Source: an uncultured Lachnospiraceae bacterium
GTDB lineage: Bacteria > Bacillota > Clostridia > Lachnospirales > Lachnospiraceae
Assembly: GCA_900314255.1 (NCBI GenBank)
Contig: OMUP01000109.1
Span: forward strand, 1-64,000
DNA length: 64,000 nucleotides
Reading direction: 5' to 3'
The translations under genes and the position numbers were made by a program. A model generated the notes under the pieces. That model did not search any database, was not told where the DNA came from, and saw only the letters and a list, made by a program, of their open reading frames with translations. Of the stretch, positions 7,632-15,768 are shown piece after piece (within the stretch, counting starts at the first letter, position 1; every line of letters begins with the position of its first letter).

Positions 7632-8830
7632 GCCGCACCGATACGCGGCCGCCGTTTGCGCTGCTTGACAAAAGCCTGAAAGCGTTCCCGGATTCCCTTG
7701 TGACGCCTGCTTTCATCATCGATGAGACGGCTCTTGCGCGCAATGCGCGCGTGATGGGCAGGCTTGCAGAAGAAACCGGCTGCCGGCTGCTGCTCGCGCA
7801 GAAGGCATTTTCCAACTATGATTTTTATCCGATTTTTGCCGGCGCGCTTGATGGCACAGAGGCGAGCGGTCTGTATGAGGCAAGACTCGGGCGAGAGACA
7901 CTTCCGGATGCGGAGTGCCATGTTTTCTGCGCGGCGTACCGGGACGATGAGTTTGACGAACTTCTGAAGTACGCCGATCACATTGTGTTCAATTCTCCCG
8001 GGCAGCTTGCCCGTTTCGGGGCGAAGGCGCGCCGCGCGGGTAAAAGCATCGGGCTGCGCATCAATCCGGAGAAGTCCACGCAGGAGGGGCACGCAATTTA
8101 TGACCCCTGCGCGCCCGGAAGCCGGCTCGGCACGACGCGGGAGCAGTGGGACAGACAGATGACGCCAGACCTTGTGGAGCTGCTTGATGGTCTGCACTTT
8201 CACACGCTCTGTGAGCAGGACTCCGGGCCACTGGCCGAGACGCTCGCGGCGGTTGAAGAAAAGTTTGGTGACGTACTGCCCCGGATGAAATGGCTGAATT
8301 TCGGAGGCGGCCACCACATCACAAGGCCGGGCTACGACCTTGGATTACTGAAGAAATGTATACGGCAGGCGCAGCAGAAGTGGGGCGTGACAGTGTACCT
8401 TGAACCCGGGGAAGCCTGGGCGTTAAATGCCGGATATCTGGCCGCACGGGTGCTTGACATCACGGAAAACGGCGGTGTGAAGACGGCGGTGCTTGACACA
8501 AGCGCTGCCTGCCACATGCCGGATGTGCTGGAGATGCCGTACAGGCCGCCGCTTATTTGTGCCGGTGAGCCAGGTGAAAAAGCACATACATACAGACTTG
8601 CCGGTCCGACCTGCCTGGCCGGCGACGTGATCGGGGACTACAGTTTTGATGAGAAACTTGCCCCCGGAAGTCTGCTGCTGTTCGGGGATATGGCAATCTA
8701 TACCACCTGCAAAACAAACACCTTCAACGGGATGCCTCTGCCGGCAATCATCAGCCGGAAAAAAGATGGCACTCTGGTGAAGGTGAAGACGTTTGGATAT
8801 GAAGATTTCAGGACCCGGCTCGGGAGCTGA
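7628..8830 (+). CDS. nspC: Carboxynorspermidine/carboxyspermidine decarboxylase NspC
   Basis: A 400-residue fold-III PLP decarboxylase that finishes the carboxy-route to (nor)spermidine by removing CO2. The PLP lysine is K59 in LLAQKAFSNYD. The phosphate-binding FGGGHH, the EPGEAW segment and the GPTCLAGDVIGDY block with the active-site cysteine are present, and the short length compared with diaminopimelate decarboxylase fits NspC. It begins four bases inside the dehydrogenase gene and closes the operon. No terminator is evident after it. A sortase remnant on the other strand begins two bases later. Confidence 0.93.
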   Translation: MSRTDTRPPFALLDKSLKAFPDSLVTPAFIIDETALARNARVMGRLAEETGCRLLLAQKAFSNYDFYPIFAGALDGTEASGLYEARLGRETLPDAECHVFCAAYRDDEFDELLKYADHIVFNSPGQLARFGAKARRAGKSIGLRINPEKSTQEGHAIYDPCAPGSRLGTTREQWDRQMTPDLVELLDGLHFHTLCEQDSGPLAETLAAVEEKFGDVLPRMKWLNFGGGHHITRPGYDLGLLKKCIRQAQQKWGVTVYLEPGEAWALNAGYLAARVLDITENGGVKTAVLDTSAACHMPDVLEMPYRPPLICAGEPGEKAHTYRLAGPTCLAGDVIGDYSFDEKLAPGSLLLFGDMAIYTTCKTNTFNGMPLPAIISRKKDGTLVKVKTFGYEDFRTRLGS

Positions 8831-8832
8831 GA

Positions 8833-9051
8833 TCAGTCAGGGGTTCCGCCCGGTGTAAAGATGGAACCGCTCACAGTTTCGCCGCCCACGTCTCCGACGT
8901 ACGTCGCGAAGAGGATCATGCGCCGGCTGATGTCGTCGTACTGACAGCAGGTGATGGACACGATCTGGGTGAGATCCGAGATATCCGTGTCAAAAGAATA
9001 TATGCTGCGGGATTTCATTTCCTGCGCAAACGAGAGCAGATCTTCGAGCAT
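8833..9051 (-). pseudogene. C-terminal remnant of a class B sortase
   Basis: The 72-codon frame looks like the tail of a class B sortase. It has a short helix, KSRSIYSFDTDISD, then QIVSITCCQYDDISRRMILFA, where the TC pair and the following arginine match the catalytic Cys and Arg region at the end of these enzymes. The N-terminal barrel with the catalytic histidine (normally more than 150 residues) is absent, and the upstream bases do not encode it in any frame I can follow. There is no good ribosome site. It is best read as debris of a deleted sortase gene. The upstream 175 bases (9052-9226) hold only the aldolase terminator. Confidence 0.6.
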
Positions 9052-9143
9052 AGAAAAATTAAAGGTGAAGCAGTCGGAAACCGGTTCGGTGGTCAGCAGT
9101 CATAACTGACGCAAAGGACAATAACTGCGGCTATACAAACAAA

Positions 9144-9192
9144 CAGACGGATATCACCTCTGCCTTTTCTGGCGGAGGTGTTTTTCCGTCTG
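9144..9192 (-). terminator. Terminator of the aldolase gene
   Basis: Nested hairpin: an outer eight-base stem (9144-9151 with 9185-9192, CAGACGGA/TCCGTCTG) encloses a nine-base stem (9156-9164 with 9171-9179). Read on the minus strand it is followed by TTTGTTTG, as expected for a terminator of fba. The inner stem is followed by a T-run on the plus strand too. Confidence 0.8.
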
Positions 9193-9226
9193 CTGTCTGA
9201 ATGTCTGTGGTTCTTCAAACGCTGCC

Positions 9227-10090
9227 TCAGGCCTTGCCGTCAGAACCGAAGCACTTGATTCTGTCTTTGCAGGTTTCGATCATAGCGTTGTATCCCGGAA
9301 GCAGAAGCTTTCTCGGATCATAACCCTTGCCGATCTTGTCCTTGCCGGCTTCGATGTACTCTCTGGTCGCCTTGGCAAATGAAAGCTGCAGCTCGGTGTT
9401 TACGTTGACCTTGGCTACGCCCATGGAGATCGCCTTGCGCACCTGATCATCCGGAATTCCGGAACCGCCGTGAAGAACGAGCGGAATGTTGCCGGTCTTC
9501 GCGCGTACAGCTTCCAGAACGTCAAAACGCAGGCCCGGCCAGTTTGCCGGATATACACCGTGGATGTTGCCGATGCCGGCTGCCAGCATTGTCACGCCAA
9601 GAGAAGCGATCTTTGCACACTGATCCGGATCCGCGCACTCACCCATGCCGACGACGCCGTCCTCTTCACCGCCGATGGCGCCGACTTCAGCCTCAACGGA
9701 GATTCCCTTTTCCTTTGCGATGGAAACCAGCTCGGTTGTCTTTGCGATGTTCTCATCGATCGGAAGGCTGGAGCCATCGAACATGATGGATGAGAATCCG
9801 GCTTCGATGCAGGCCTTTGCGCCGTCATATGTGCCGTGATCCAGATGCAGGCATACCGGAACGGTGATGCCGAGCGAATCAACCATAGCCTTGACCATCG
9901 CGGCAACGGTCTTGAAACCGGTCATGTATTTGCCCGCACCCATGGATACACCCAGGATGACAGGCGACTTCATTTCTTCACATGCGTTTAAGATTGCCTT
10001 GGTCCACTCAAGATTGTTGATGTTGAACTGCGGGACACCGTAGTGTCCGTCTCTGGCCTTGATCAGCATTTCTTCCGCTGAAACCAACAT
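9227..10090 (-). CDS. fba: Class II fructose-1,6-bisphosphate aldolase
   Basis: A 287-residue zinc enzyme of glycolysis and gluconeogenesis that splits fructose 1,6-bisphosphate into DHAP and glyceraldehyde 3-phosphate. The zinc and catalytic region CLHLDHGTYD (D84, H85), the conserved EAEVGAIGGEEDG loop, GIGNIHGVYP with a histidine ligand, VLHGGSGIP and VNVNTE, which together bind the phosphates, are all present. The length is usual for the FbaA/Fba type. AGGAGGGA precedes the start at 10090. It stands alone, with its own promoter-like sequence and terminator. Confidence 0.96.
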   Translation of the reverse strand: MLVSAEEMLIKARDGHYGVPQFNINNLEWTKAILNACEEMKSPVILGVSMGAGKYMTGFKTVAAMVKAMVDSLGITVPVCLHLDHGTYDGAKACIEAGFSSIMFDGSSLPIDENIAKTTELVSIAKEKGISVEAEVGAIGGEEDGVVGMGECADPDQCAKIASLGVTMLAAGIGNIHGVYPANWPGLRFDVLEAVRAKTGNIPLVLHGGSGIPDDQVRKAISMGVAKVNVNTELQLSFAKATREYIEAGKDKIGKGYDPRKLLLPGYNAMIETCKDRIKCFGSDGKA

Positions 10091-10141
10091 GGAAAATCCC
10101 TCCTGTTTTTACCTGTTAAAAGCTAAACAAGTTACAATCCA

Positions 10142-10170
10142 ATTATACACACTTGGTCTGTAAATTGGAA
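10142..10170 (-). promoter_or_regulatory. Candidate fba promoter
   Basis: On the minus strand a perfect TATAAT (10147 down to 10142) lies 50 bases before the fba start. Its -35 at 17-base spacing (10170-10165) reads TTCCAA, which is weak. Confidence 0.4.
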
Positions 10171-10193
10171 GGGACAAGACAGCCTGTCTCCGA

Positions 10194-10199
10194 TATAAT
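10194..10199 (+). promoter_or_regulatory. Candidate -10 box for the zinc-ribbon gene
   Basis: A perfect TATAAT lies 71 bases before the zinc-ribbon gene. The hexamer at 17-base spacing (10171-10176) is GGGACA, so the -35 is poor. It diverges from the fba promoter in the same intergenic stretch. Confidence 0.35.
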
Positions 10200-10270
10200 A
10201 AAGGAGAAAATCGCGGAATTGCAGCCCCGATGCCCTTGCGGCAGGTGCGGGCGAATCGGAGGAGTGATTT

Positions 10271-11350
10271 ATGGAGAAAATTCTGCGCTGTCCGAACTGC
10301 GGGGCAGCTTTTGAATATTCGGCAGACCGCCAGATGCTTCACTGCCGCCAGTGCGGGACCGATATGACGGTGGACGCCTACCGGCAGTATGAGCAGACGC
10401 AGAGCGCTGCGCCGGATGAAGGCACTGCCCGGGAAGCCGGACCGGAGTACCGGGAACAGACGGAAAAGCAGCGGGGACAGATGAATATGAAAATTTATCA
10501 CTGCTCTTCCTGCGGAGCACAGCTTGAGACAGACCCGGACACGGTAGCCACGCGCTGCGCTTACTGCGGAAATCCGACGCTCATCGAGGACAGAATCGAA
10601 GGACGGTACCGGCCGGATCTGATTATTCCATTTGCCATTTCAAAGGAGAAGGCGATGGAAGCATATGAAAAATGGACCGGAAAGGGGCCGCTGACGCCGC
10701 GGGAGCTGAGGGCGGCGACGGTTACGGAGCGCATGACGGGCATTTATATTCCGTTTTGGCTCTTTGATTATCACGCCGAGGGGCGCGTGACAGCCAACGC
10801 CACGCGCACGAGAGTCGTGCCGCGGGGAGACGGAGAGGATATCTACACGGATTATTTTCTGGCTGTCCGCGAGCTGGGAGCGGATTTTAAGGGTATTCCG
10901 GCCGACGCCTCTGAAAAGCAGGATGATGCGGTCATGGACAAACTGGAGCCCTTCAATATGCAGGGCGTCAGAGAGTTTGCACCGGAATATCTGAGCGGAT
11001 ATCTGGCACAGCGGTACGACAGGACCGCCGAGGAAGTGGGCGGCCGCGCACAGACGAGGGCGAAAAATTATATTCTTTCCATGGCCATGGGCACGATCGC
11101 GGGCTACAGTTCTGTGGTGCCGCTTGATCAGAATGTGCAGCTTTCTCCTCTGTCCCGCCGCTACGCGCTGTTTCCGGTGTGGATGATGAACTGCACATAC
11201 CGCGGAAAGCCGTTTACCTTTGTGATGAACGGTCAGACGGGCCGGATTGTGGCGGACCGTCCGGTCAGCGGGAGCCGGGCGGCCGGGATCGGAGCCGCAG
11301 TGTTCGCGGCCTCTTTTGCCGCTCTGATGCTGGGAGGGCTGCTGCTGTGA
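10271..11350 (+). CDS. TFIIB-type zinc-ribbon membrane protein of unknown role
   Basis: This 359-residue protein has two zinc ribbons. The first is near residues 7-30 (CPNCG and CRQCG pairs) and the second near 77-98 (CSSCG and CAYCG pairs). A middle domain with GIYIPFWLFDYHAEG follows, and the C-terminus is a hydrophobic segment ending LMLGGLLL. These features match TFIIB-type zinc-ribbon proteins of Bacillota with no known function. The ribbons could bind nucleic acid or protein, but nothing here proves it. GGAGGAG precedes the ATG. The gene is coupled by a four-base overlap (GTGA) to a TPM-domain protein, so the two probably act together at the membrane. Confidence 0.8.
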   Translation: MEKILRCPNCGAAFEYSADRQMLHCRQCGTDMTVDAYRQYEQTQSAAPDEGTAREAGPEYREQTEKQRGQMNMKIYHCSSCGAQLETDPDTVATRCAYCGNPTLIEDRIEGRYRPDLIIPFAISKEKAMEAYEKWTGKGPLTPRELRAATVTERMTGIYIPFWLFDYHAEGRVTANATRTRVVPRGDGEDIYTDYFLAVRELGADFKGIPADASEKQDDAVMDKLEPFNMQGVREFAPEYLSGYLAQRYDRTAEEVGGRAQTRAKNYILSMAMGTIAGYSSVVPLDQNVQLSPLSRRYALFPVWMMNCTYRGKPFTFVMNGQTGRIVADRPVSGSRAAGIGAAVFAASFAALMLGGLLL

Positions 11351-12201
11351 AAAATTCATTTAAATATTTCTGCAGACGGGCAGCGGCACTTGCCGCCGTT
11401 CTGCTGCTGACGGTACTGTCTGTGGCTGGCTGGACTGTGCCGGTTCTTGCGGACACGGCGGAAGTGGATTCTTCGTCCGGAACGGTTTATCTGTACGATG
11501 AAGCGGATCTGCTGACGGATGAGGAGGAGCAGGAGCTGGAAAGCCTGCTGTCCGGCGTGTCGAGGCGCTGCGGCGTTCCGGTCATCGGCGTGACACTGGA
11601 TCAGGGAATGGATGAATACGCGCTGCGGGAGTTTCTGGCAGACGATATTCTGAGCGCAAAATTTGCAGGGGACGCCACGGATGGAAGCTCGCCGGACGGC
11701 ATCGTATACGGCATCGATATCCGCAGCCGGTGTGATTCGGTGGTGAGTGGCGGAAGTGTGTATGAGACACTTGGCCAGAATGAGCTGGATGACATCCGGG
11801 AAAGAGCAGAGAATCAAATCGCGGGCGCACAAAAAAGCGATCACGCTGCATTTGCCGCGGCTTTTGAACAGTTTGCAGACCGCAGCGAATATTATCTGAA
11901 CAAGTCCGTTTTCTACCGGCTGACCAGACATCTGGCGGCTGATCTTGTGATCGCGGCTATCATTACGGTAATCGTCATGGTGATTCTTGTCAGCATGCAG
12001 AAATCGCATATGGAAGCCGGAGCGGCCAGCTATGCCGACCGCCGTTCCGTGCAGATGAGACGCTCGCAGGACATTTATCTGCGCACAACTGTCATCCACC
12101 GGCAGGCACCAAAAAACACCGGCGGAGGAGGCGGGCCTCACGGCTCTGGCTCCTTCACCGGTGGCGGCGGAAATTTCGGCAGTTCATCCGGCCGTTTCTA
12201 G
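11347..12201 (+). CDS. TPM-domain (YgcG-type) membrane protein
   Basis: Starting at a GTG that overlaps the previous stop, this 284-residue protein has a signal peptide or anchor ending near VPVLADTAEV. A TPM domain follows, with the opening VYLYDEADLLTDEEEQ and the central DGIVYGIDIRSR. Another membrane helix (VIAAIITVIVMVILV) and a Gly/Ser-rich tail with GGGGGPHGSG complete it. TPM proteins (YgcG, Psb32, CLP0082 type) are linked to membrane or photosystem protein repair and to acid phosphatase activity in plants; their role in Bacillota is not established. The pairing with a zinc-ribbon protein is seen here directly. It converges with the cyclophilin gene, seven bases apart. Confidence 0.8.
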   Translation: MKNSFKYFCRRAAALAAVLLLTVLSVAGWTVPVLADTAEVDSSSGTVYLYDEADLLTDEEEQELESLLSGVSRRCGVPVIGVTLDQGMDEYALREFLADDILSAKFAGDATDGSSPDGIVYGIDIRSRCDSVVSGGSVYETLGQNELDDIRERAENQIAGAQKSDHAAFAAAFEQFADRSEYYLNKSVFYRLTRHLAADLVIAAIITVIVMVILVSMQKSHMEAGAASYADRRSVQMRRSQDIYLRTTVIHRQAPKNTGGGGGPHGSGSFTGGGGNFGSSSGRF

Positions 12202-12208
12202 TCTGCGG

Positions 12209-12733
12209 TCAGCACGTCTGCGGCTCCTCATACTCCGTTCCGAACGTCTCGACCGTGACACTCTTCATGACCTGCGGCGTCTTCGGGCGGTCGTTGTAAT
12301 CGGTACGGGTCGTTGCGATGCGCTCGAGAACGTCAAAGCCTTCCGTGAGCTTCCCGAAGGCAGCATACTGTCCGTCGAGGAATGGCGAGTCCTTGTGCAT
12401 GATGAAGAACTGGGAACCGGCGGAATCAGGATCCATCGCGCGCGCCATGGACAGAACGCCGGCGGTGTGTTTCAGATTATTCGGGAATCCGTTGGATGAG
12501 AACTCGCCGCGGATGCAGTAGCCCGGGCCGCCCATTCCGGTGCCTTCCGGGTCGCCGCCCTGGATCATGAAGTTCTCGATGACTCTGTGGAAGATCAGTC
12601 CGTCATAAAATCCCTTTTTCACGAGACTGATGAAATTTTTTACTGTGTTAGGCGCAATGTCCGGATACAGCTCCGCTTTCATGACACTGCCGTCTTCCAT
12701 GGTGATTGTGACAACCGGATTTTTTGTTTCCAT
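12209..12733 (-). CDS. Cyclophilin-type peptidyl-prolyl cis-trans isomerase
   Basis: This 174-residue cytoplasmic isomerase catalyses proline cis-trans isomerisation during folding. The cyclophilin signature FHRVIENFMIQGGD carries the catalytic arginine. GSQFFIM, LDGQYAAFGKL and the acidic linker are also present. There is no signal peptide, so it is the cytosolic PpiB-like form. The ATG at 12733 is chosen over a longer frame reaching 12964 because AGGAGGTAC lies just before it. The upstream extension is basic and cysteine-rich, unlike any cyclophilin. Confidence 0.93.
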   Translation of the reverse strand: METKNPVVTITMEDGSVMKAELYPDIAPNTVKNFISLVKKGFYDGLIFHRVIENFMIQGGDPEGTGMGGPGYCIRGEFSSNGFPNNLKHTAGVLSMARAMDPDSAGSQFFIMHKDSPFLDGQYAAFGKLTEGFDVLERIATTRTDYNDRPKTPQVMKSVTVETFGTEYEEPQTC

Positions 12734-12816
12734 TGCAGGGTACCTCCTGATATTTGTAGTGATGATAGCACAGGCAGACAGCAGGAAACAGTGAACTTTT
12801 TGAAAAGAGCATACAA

Positions 12817-13503
12817 ATGAGACGTATTGTACACACGCCCTCCGGCCCTGTTCTTCTGACGGACACACCGGAAAACGGCGATCCCGGCATGGCCGTCGTC
12901 GGCATCGGGCTGTCATTTTCCGGAAGAGCGGCATTTGTCGTCGAGACGCCTGAACAGATAACACCGCGGCTGCTTGAAACGGCGGCCAGGCGCTTTGCAG
13001 GCATGCCTGTCACGATTGCGGTGACGGAACGCCTCATCCTGCGGGAAATGCGGGAAGAAGAGACAGAGCTTCTTGACGCGCTGGACGCGGCGGTGGACAG
13101 CCCGTACACCGGGGCGAATGAGTATCACGGACTGACAGAGACGCAGCGCCATGACAGATTTGTGAGCTACCGGAAGTGGGCTTACGGGATGATGGAGATG
13201 GGGCTGTATCTTGTCTTCCGAAGGTCCGACGGGCTTCTGATCGGCCGCGCAGGATTTTCCACAGGGGATTTCGGGGACGCCGGGGTGATGGTTTCCTATG
13301 AAATTATCCGCAGCGAGCGGCGCAAGGGGTACGGCAGCGAATGTCTGAAAGCGCTCATTTCCTACGCGCGGGAACTTGGCGTCGCGGAGCTTTGTGCTCT
13401 TGTAAATCCGGACAACGCAGAAAGTCTTGCACTTGCGAAGCGCTGCGGATTTCAGGAGGACGGAGAGTGGCAGGGAAAGAAGAGACTGCAGCTCGTGATA
13501 TGA
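12817..13503 (+). CDS. GNAT-family acetyltransferase
   Basis: A 228-residue protein whose last 165 residues form a RimJ/RimL-like GNAT domain. TERLILREMREEE opens the fold, SYEIIRSERRKGYGSE is the acetyl-CoA pyrophosphate loop (R-x-x-G-x-G/A type), and VNPDNAESLALAKRCGF is the typical C-terminal block. Such proteins acetylate ribosomal proteins or small amines; the substrate is unknown. The first 60 residues (from RRIVHTPSGPVLL) are an extension I do not recognise. The ribosome site before ATG 12817 is weak, so translation could begin later, near residue 60. Confidence 0.78.
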   Translation: MRRIVHTPSGPVLLTDTPENGDPGMAVVGIGLSFSGRAAFVVETPEQITPRLLETAARRFAGMPVTIAVTERLILREMREEETELLDALDAAVDSPYTGANEYHGLTETQRHDRFVSYRKWAYGMMEMGLYLVFRRSDGLLIGRAGFSTGDFGDAGVMVSYEIIRSERRKGYGSECLKALISYARELGVAELCALVNPDNAESLALAKRCGFQEDGEWQGKKRLQLVI

Positions 13504-13537
13504 CAGGTGCACCGGGGCATATTTTATTTATGCTTAA

Positions 13538-13566
13538 TTGAAATTCACCGGCCGCGTCTGTATACT
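13538..13566 (+). promoter_or_regulatory. Promoter of the DUF624 gene
   Basis: TTGAAA (13538-13543), 17-base spacer, TATACT (13561-13566). It is followed by a leader of about 70 bases holding a strong hairpin. Confidence 0.75.
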
Positions 13567-13588
13567 TGTTCTGATATGTATAAAACTG

Positions 13589-13618
13589 CCCGCCGGAGGA
13601 GCGATGTCCGCCGGCGGG
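13589..13618 (+). promoter_or_regulatory. Leader hairpin before the DUF624 gene
   Basis: An eight-base GC stem (13589-13596 with 13611-13618, CCCGCCGG/CCGGCGGG) lies 24 bases before the start codon. It has no T-run and so is not a terminator. It may modulate translation or mRNA stability. Confidence 0.5.
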
Positions 13619-13641
13619 AGTCGGAATGACAGAGGTATCGA

Positions 13642-14616
13642 ATGAACGGCTTTTTTGATATTAACGGTAAGTTCTACACGACATTTACCAAGATCACAGA
13701 TTTTATTATTCTTGCGCTTCTGGTGGAACTTTTCTGCCTGCCCGTCGTGACAGCGGGACCGGCAGTCTGCGGCGCTTATTATGTGGCCATGCGCGAGGTG
13801 CGCGATGAGGAAGGATATGTCTGGAAAGGTTTCTGGAAATCTTTCAAGGAGAATTTCAAGCAGGGCCTGGTCCTGACACTGATCATCGCCGGCATCGATC
13901 TTTTCATGGGGCTTGATATCTACTGGGCATATCAGATCTGGAAACTGAACGGAGCAGTCGTTTACCAGATGATTATGTTCGTGATCATCGGGCTGACATT
14001 TGTATTTTTCTCGATCAGTCTGTATGTATTTCCGCTTCTCTCCAAGTTCTACAATACAATCCGCGGAACGCTGCGCAACGCACTGATCGTTTCTGCACAG
14101 CACATCCCGACCACAATCATAATGGCGCTGTCTCTGCTGGTGATTTTCTACTTCACACTCACCTGGAATCCGCTGGTACTGTTCATCGGACTCCCGATTT
14201 TCCTGTATTTCTCGGCTGTCCGCATGTCAAAAATCATCGAGAAAGTGATCGATGATTACGAGGACGAGCACAATGTGGCTCTTGCAGACGGAGAGCAGGT
14301 GCTGGACGAGTCGCAGATGAAGCCGAAGGAGGATCTGCCGGACACTCTGCCGAGCGGACACCGCCGCCCGGAGGTTATTCTGGCGGGCCGCCCGTACACG
14401 AAACTATCCAAAGAAGAAAAGGCGGAGTACGATCTGGCCGTCGAGGAACAGCTCAACTACGAGGCTGAGAGTATGCCTGTGACCATTCAGGATGCGATCC
14501 GCATGAAAGAAGAGAAGCCGGAGACGGGAAGCGGCGCAGAAAGCGAAGCACCTGAAAAAGAGGATGCTGTCACCGGAAAGCCCGAAGACGGTGGAACTGG
14601 AACACAGGAATCGTAA
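13642..14616 (+). CDS. DUF624 (YesL-type) integral membrane protein
   Basis: The 324-residue protein begins MNGFFDINGKFY, as in the YesL/DUF624 family. It carries hydrophobic helices near residues 18-40, 75-97, 105-128 and 150-190. The last 120 residues are charged, with many E, K and P, and are probably a cytoplasmic tail longer than in most family members. YesL proteins are often encoded with sugar ABC transporters, but no such genes adjoin it here. The function is unknown. It has its own promoter and no obvious terminator before the tRNA genes. Confidence 0.82.
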   Translation: MNGFFDINGKFYTTFTKITDFIILALLVELFCLPVVTAGPAVCGAYYVAMREVRDEEGYVWKGFWKSFKENFKQGLVLTLIIAGIDLFMGLDIYWAYQIWKLNGAVVYQMIMFVIIGLTFVFFSISLYVFPLLSKFYNTIRGTLRNALIVSAQHIPTTIIMALSLLVIFYFTLTWNPLVLFIGLPIFLYFSAVRMSKIIEKVIDDYEDEHNVALADGEQVLDESQMKPKEDLPDTLPSGHRRPEVILAGRPYTKLSKEEKAEYDLAVEEQLNYEAESMPVTIQDAIRMKEEKPETGSGAESEAPEKEDAVTGKPEDGGTGTQES

Positions 14617-14698
14617 GACTGCAAAAACACAACAGGCCTTTCGCTGCCGCATTGGAAAACGCAATTTCGCAATTTTCCTGATTTTCTGAAAAAAGTGC

Positions 14699-14727
14699 TT
14701 GCTTTTTCCCCGGGGGCTGATTATAAT
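14699..14727 (+). promoter_or_regulatory. Promoter of the tRNA-Gln gene
   Basis: TTGCTT (14699-14704), 17-base spacer, perfect TATAAT (14722-14727), about 45 bases before the tRNA 5' end. Confidence 0.8.
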
Positions 14728-14772
14728 AGCTTCTGTCGTGATGAGCGACGGCAATTCGAAAGGCTTGTTTAT

Positions 14773-14844
14773 TGGGCTTTCGCCAAATGGTAAGGCACTG
14801 GATTCTGATTCCAGCATCTGGGGGTTCGAGTCCCTCAAGCCCAG
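14773..14844 (+). tRNA. tRNA-Gln (anticodon CTG)
   Basis: A full cloverleaf: acceptor TGGGCTT pairs with AAGCCCA, with a U1-A72 pair typical of tRNA-Gln. The D-arm is GCC...GGC and the anticodon stem is CTGGA/TCCAG with loop TTCTGAT. The T-stem encloses TTCGAGT. The discriminator base is G and CCA is not encoded. It reads CAG codons. Confidence 0.95.
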
Positions 14845-14847
14845 CTG

Positions 14848-14880
14848 ATCCTCCACTTTCAATTTGTGGAGGATTTTTTT
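14848..14880 (+). terminator. Terminator between the two tRNA genes
   Basis: A nine-base perfect stem (14848-14856 with 14866-14874, ATCCTCCAC/GTGGAGGAT) is followed by seven Ts. It sits three bases after tRNA-Gln and six before tRNA-Ser. Confidence 0.85.
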
Positions 14881-14886
14881 AAAACT

Positions 14887-14974
14887 GGAGACGTATCGAA
14901 GCGGTCATAACGGGGCGCACTCGAAATGCGTTTGGCGGGTAACTGCCACAAGGGTTCGAATCCCTTCGTCTCCG
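14887..14974 (+). tRNA. tRNA-Ser (anticodon CGA)
   Basis: An 88-base class II tRNA: acceptor GGAGACG/CGTCTCC and an anticodon loop CTCGAAA with anticodon CGA reading UCG. A long variable arm is built on GGCGGG...CTGCC, and the T-arm has TTCGAAT. The discriminator is G and CCA is not encoded. A terminator separates it from the promoter of tRNA-Gln. Confidence 0.95.
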
Positions 14975-14980
14975 TACCAG

Positions 14981-15017
14981 AAGCTTCCGCGGGATTCTCT
15001 CCTGCGGAAGCTTTTTT
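14981..15017 (+). terminator. Terminator after tRNA-Ser
   Basis: A ten-base perfect stem (14981-14990 with 15004-15013, AAGCTTCCGC/GCGGAAGCTT) is followed by a T-run. It precedes the thioesterase ribosome site by a few bases and may act as an attenuator for that gene. Confidence 0.85.
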
Positions 15018-15036
15018 CGTCAAAGGAGAATCAAGG

Positions 15037-15768
15037 ATGAAATTTTCCTATCCGGCCATCGTGCGGTTTTCGGAGTGCGGCAGGGACGGACTGGCAAGCG
15101 AAGCGGCAATCGTGAATTTTTTTCAGGACTGCAGCGCCATGCAGTCTGATTTTCTGGGAATCGGCACGGACAGGCTTCTTGCTGCGAAGCGGGGGTGGTT
15201 TGTCATCGCCTGGAATATTCAGATCACGAAAAAGCCGGCGGTGGACAAGAAAGTGCGCGTCTGGACGTGGGCGGTCAGCTTCACCGGGATCTTCGGGGAC
15301 CGCTGCATGCAGATCACCGATGAGATGACTGGAGAAGTGTACGCAGAATGCCGCGCACTGTATGTGTTCATGAATCTGGAGACGATGCACCCGACAAAAG
15401 TGGAGGGGAAACTGGGGACCGGATACAGCACATCCCCGGCTCTTGCAAGCGTGAAAAACTGCAGCCGCAAGCTTCCGCCGCTGACGGACGGGACGAGTGC
15501 GGGCACATTTACCGTGCGCAGGCATGACACGGATGCATATGGTCACATGAACAATGCCCGGTATGTATTCTATGCGGACGACTATCTTCCGGAAGATTTT
15601 AAGACTTTCCGCCTTCAGGTGGAATATCGTCTTTCCGCGAAACTGGGCGACACGGTTCATGTGTTTACGGAGAATACGGGCACGGAGTTTGAAGTCGAAA
15701 TGAGGCGGGAAGACGGACAGGTCTTCGCCAGGGTACTCTACACAAAAAAGGGAGAAGAGAATGATTAA
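15037..15768 (+). CDS. Acyl-ACP thioesterase (FatA-like double hotdog)
   Basis: This 243-residue cytoplasmic enzyme releases fatty acids from acyl carrier protein. Two hotdog domains are visible: residues 1-130, with the long helix region AAIVNFFQDCSAMQSDFLG, and the second from about 155, with the active-site segment DAYGHMNNARYV (Asn and His). The length matches bacterial homologues of plant FatA/FatB. ATG 15037 follows AAAGGAG; an open frame reaching further back overlaps tRNA-Ser and is rejected. It overlaps the next gene by eight bases. Confidence 0.9.
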   Translation: MKFSYPAIVRFSECGRDGLASEAAIVNFFQDCSAMQSDFLGIGTDRLLAAKRGWFVIAWNIQITKKPAVDKKVRVWTWAVSFTGIFGDRCMQITDEMTGEVYAECRALYVFMNLETMHPTKVEGKLGTGYSTSPALASVKNCSRKLPPLTDGTSAGTFTVRRHDTDAYGHMNNARYVFYADDYLPEDFKTFRLQVEYRLSAKLGDTVHVFTENTGTEFEVEMRREDGQVFARVLYTKKGEEND

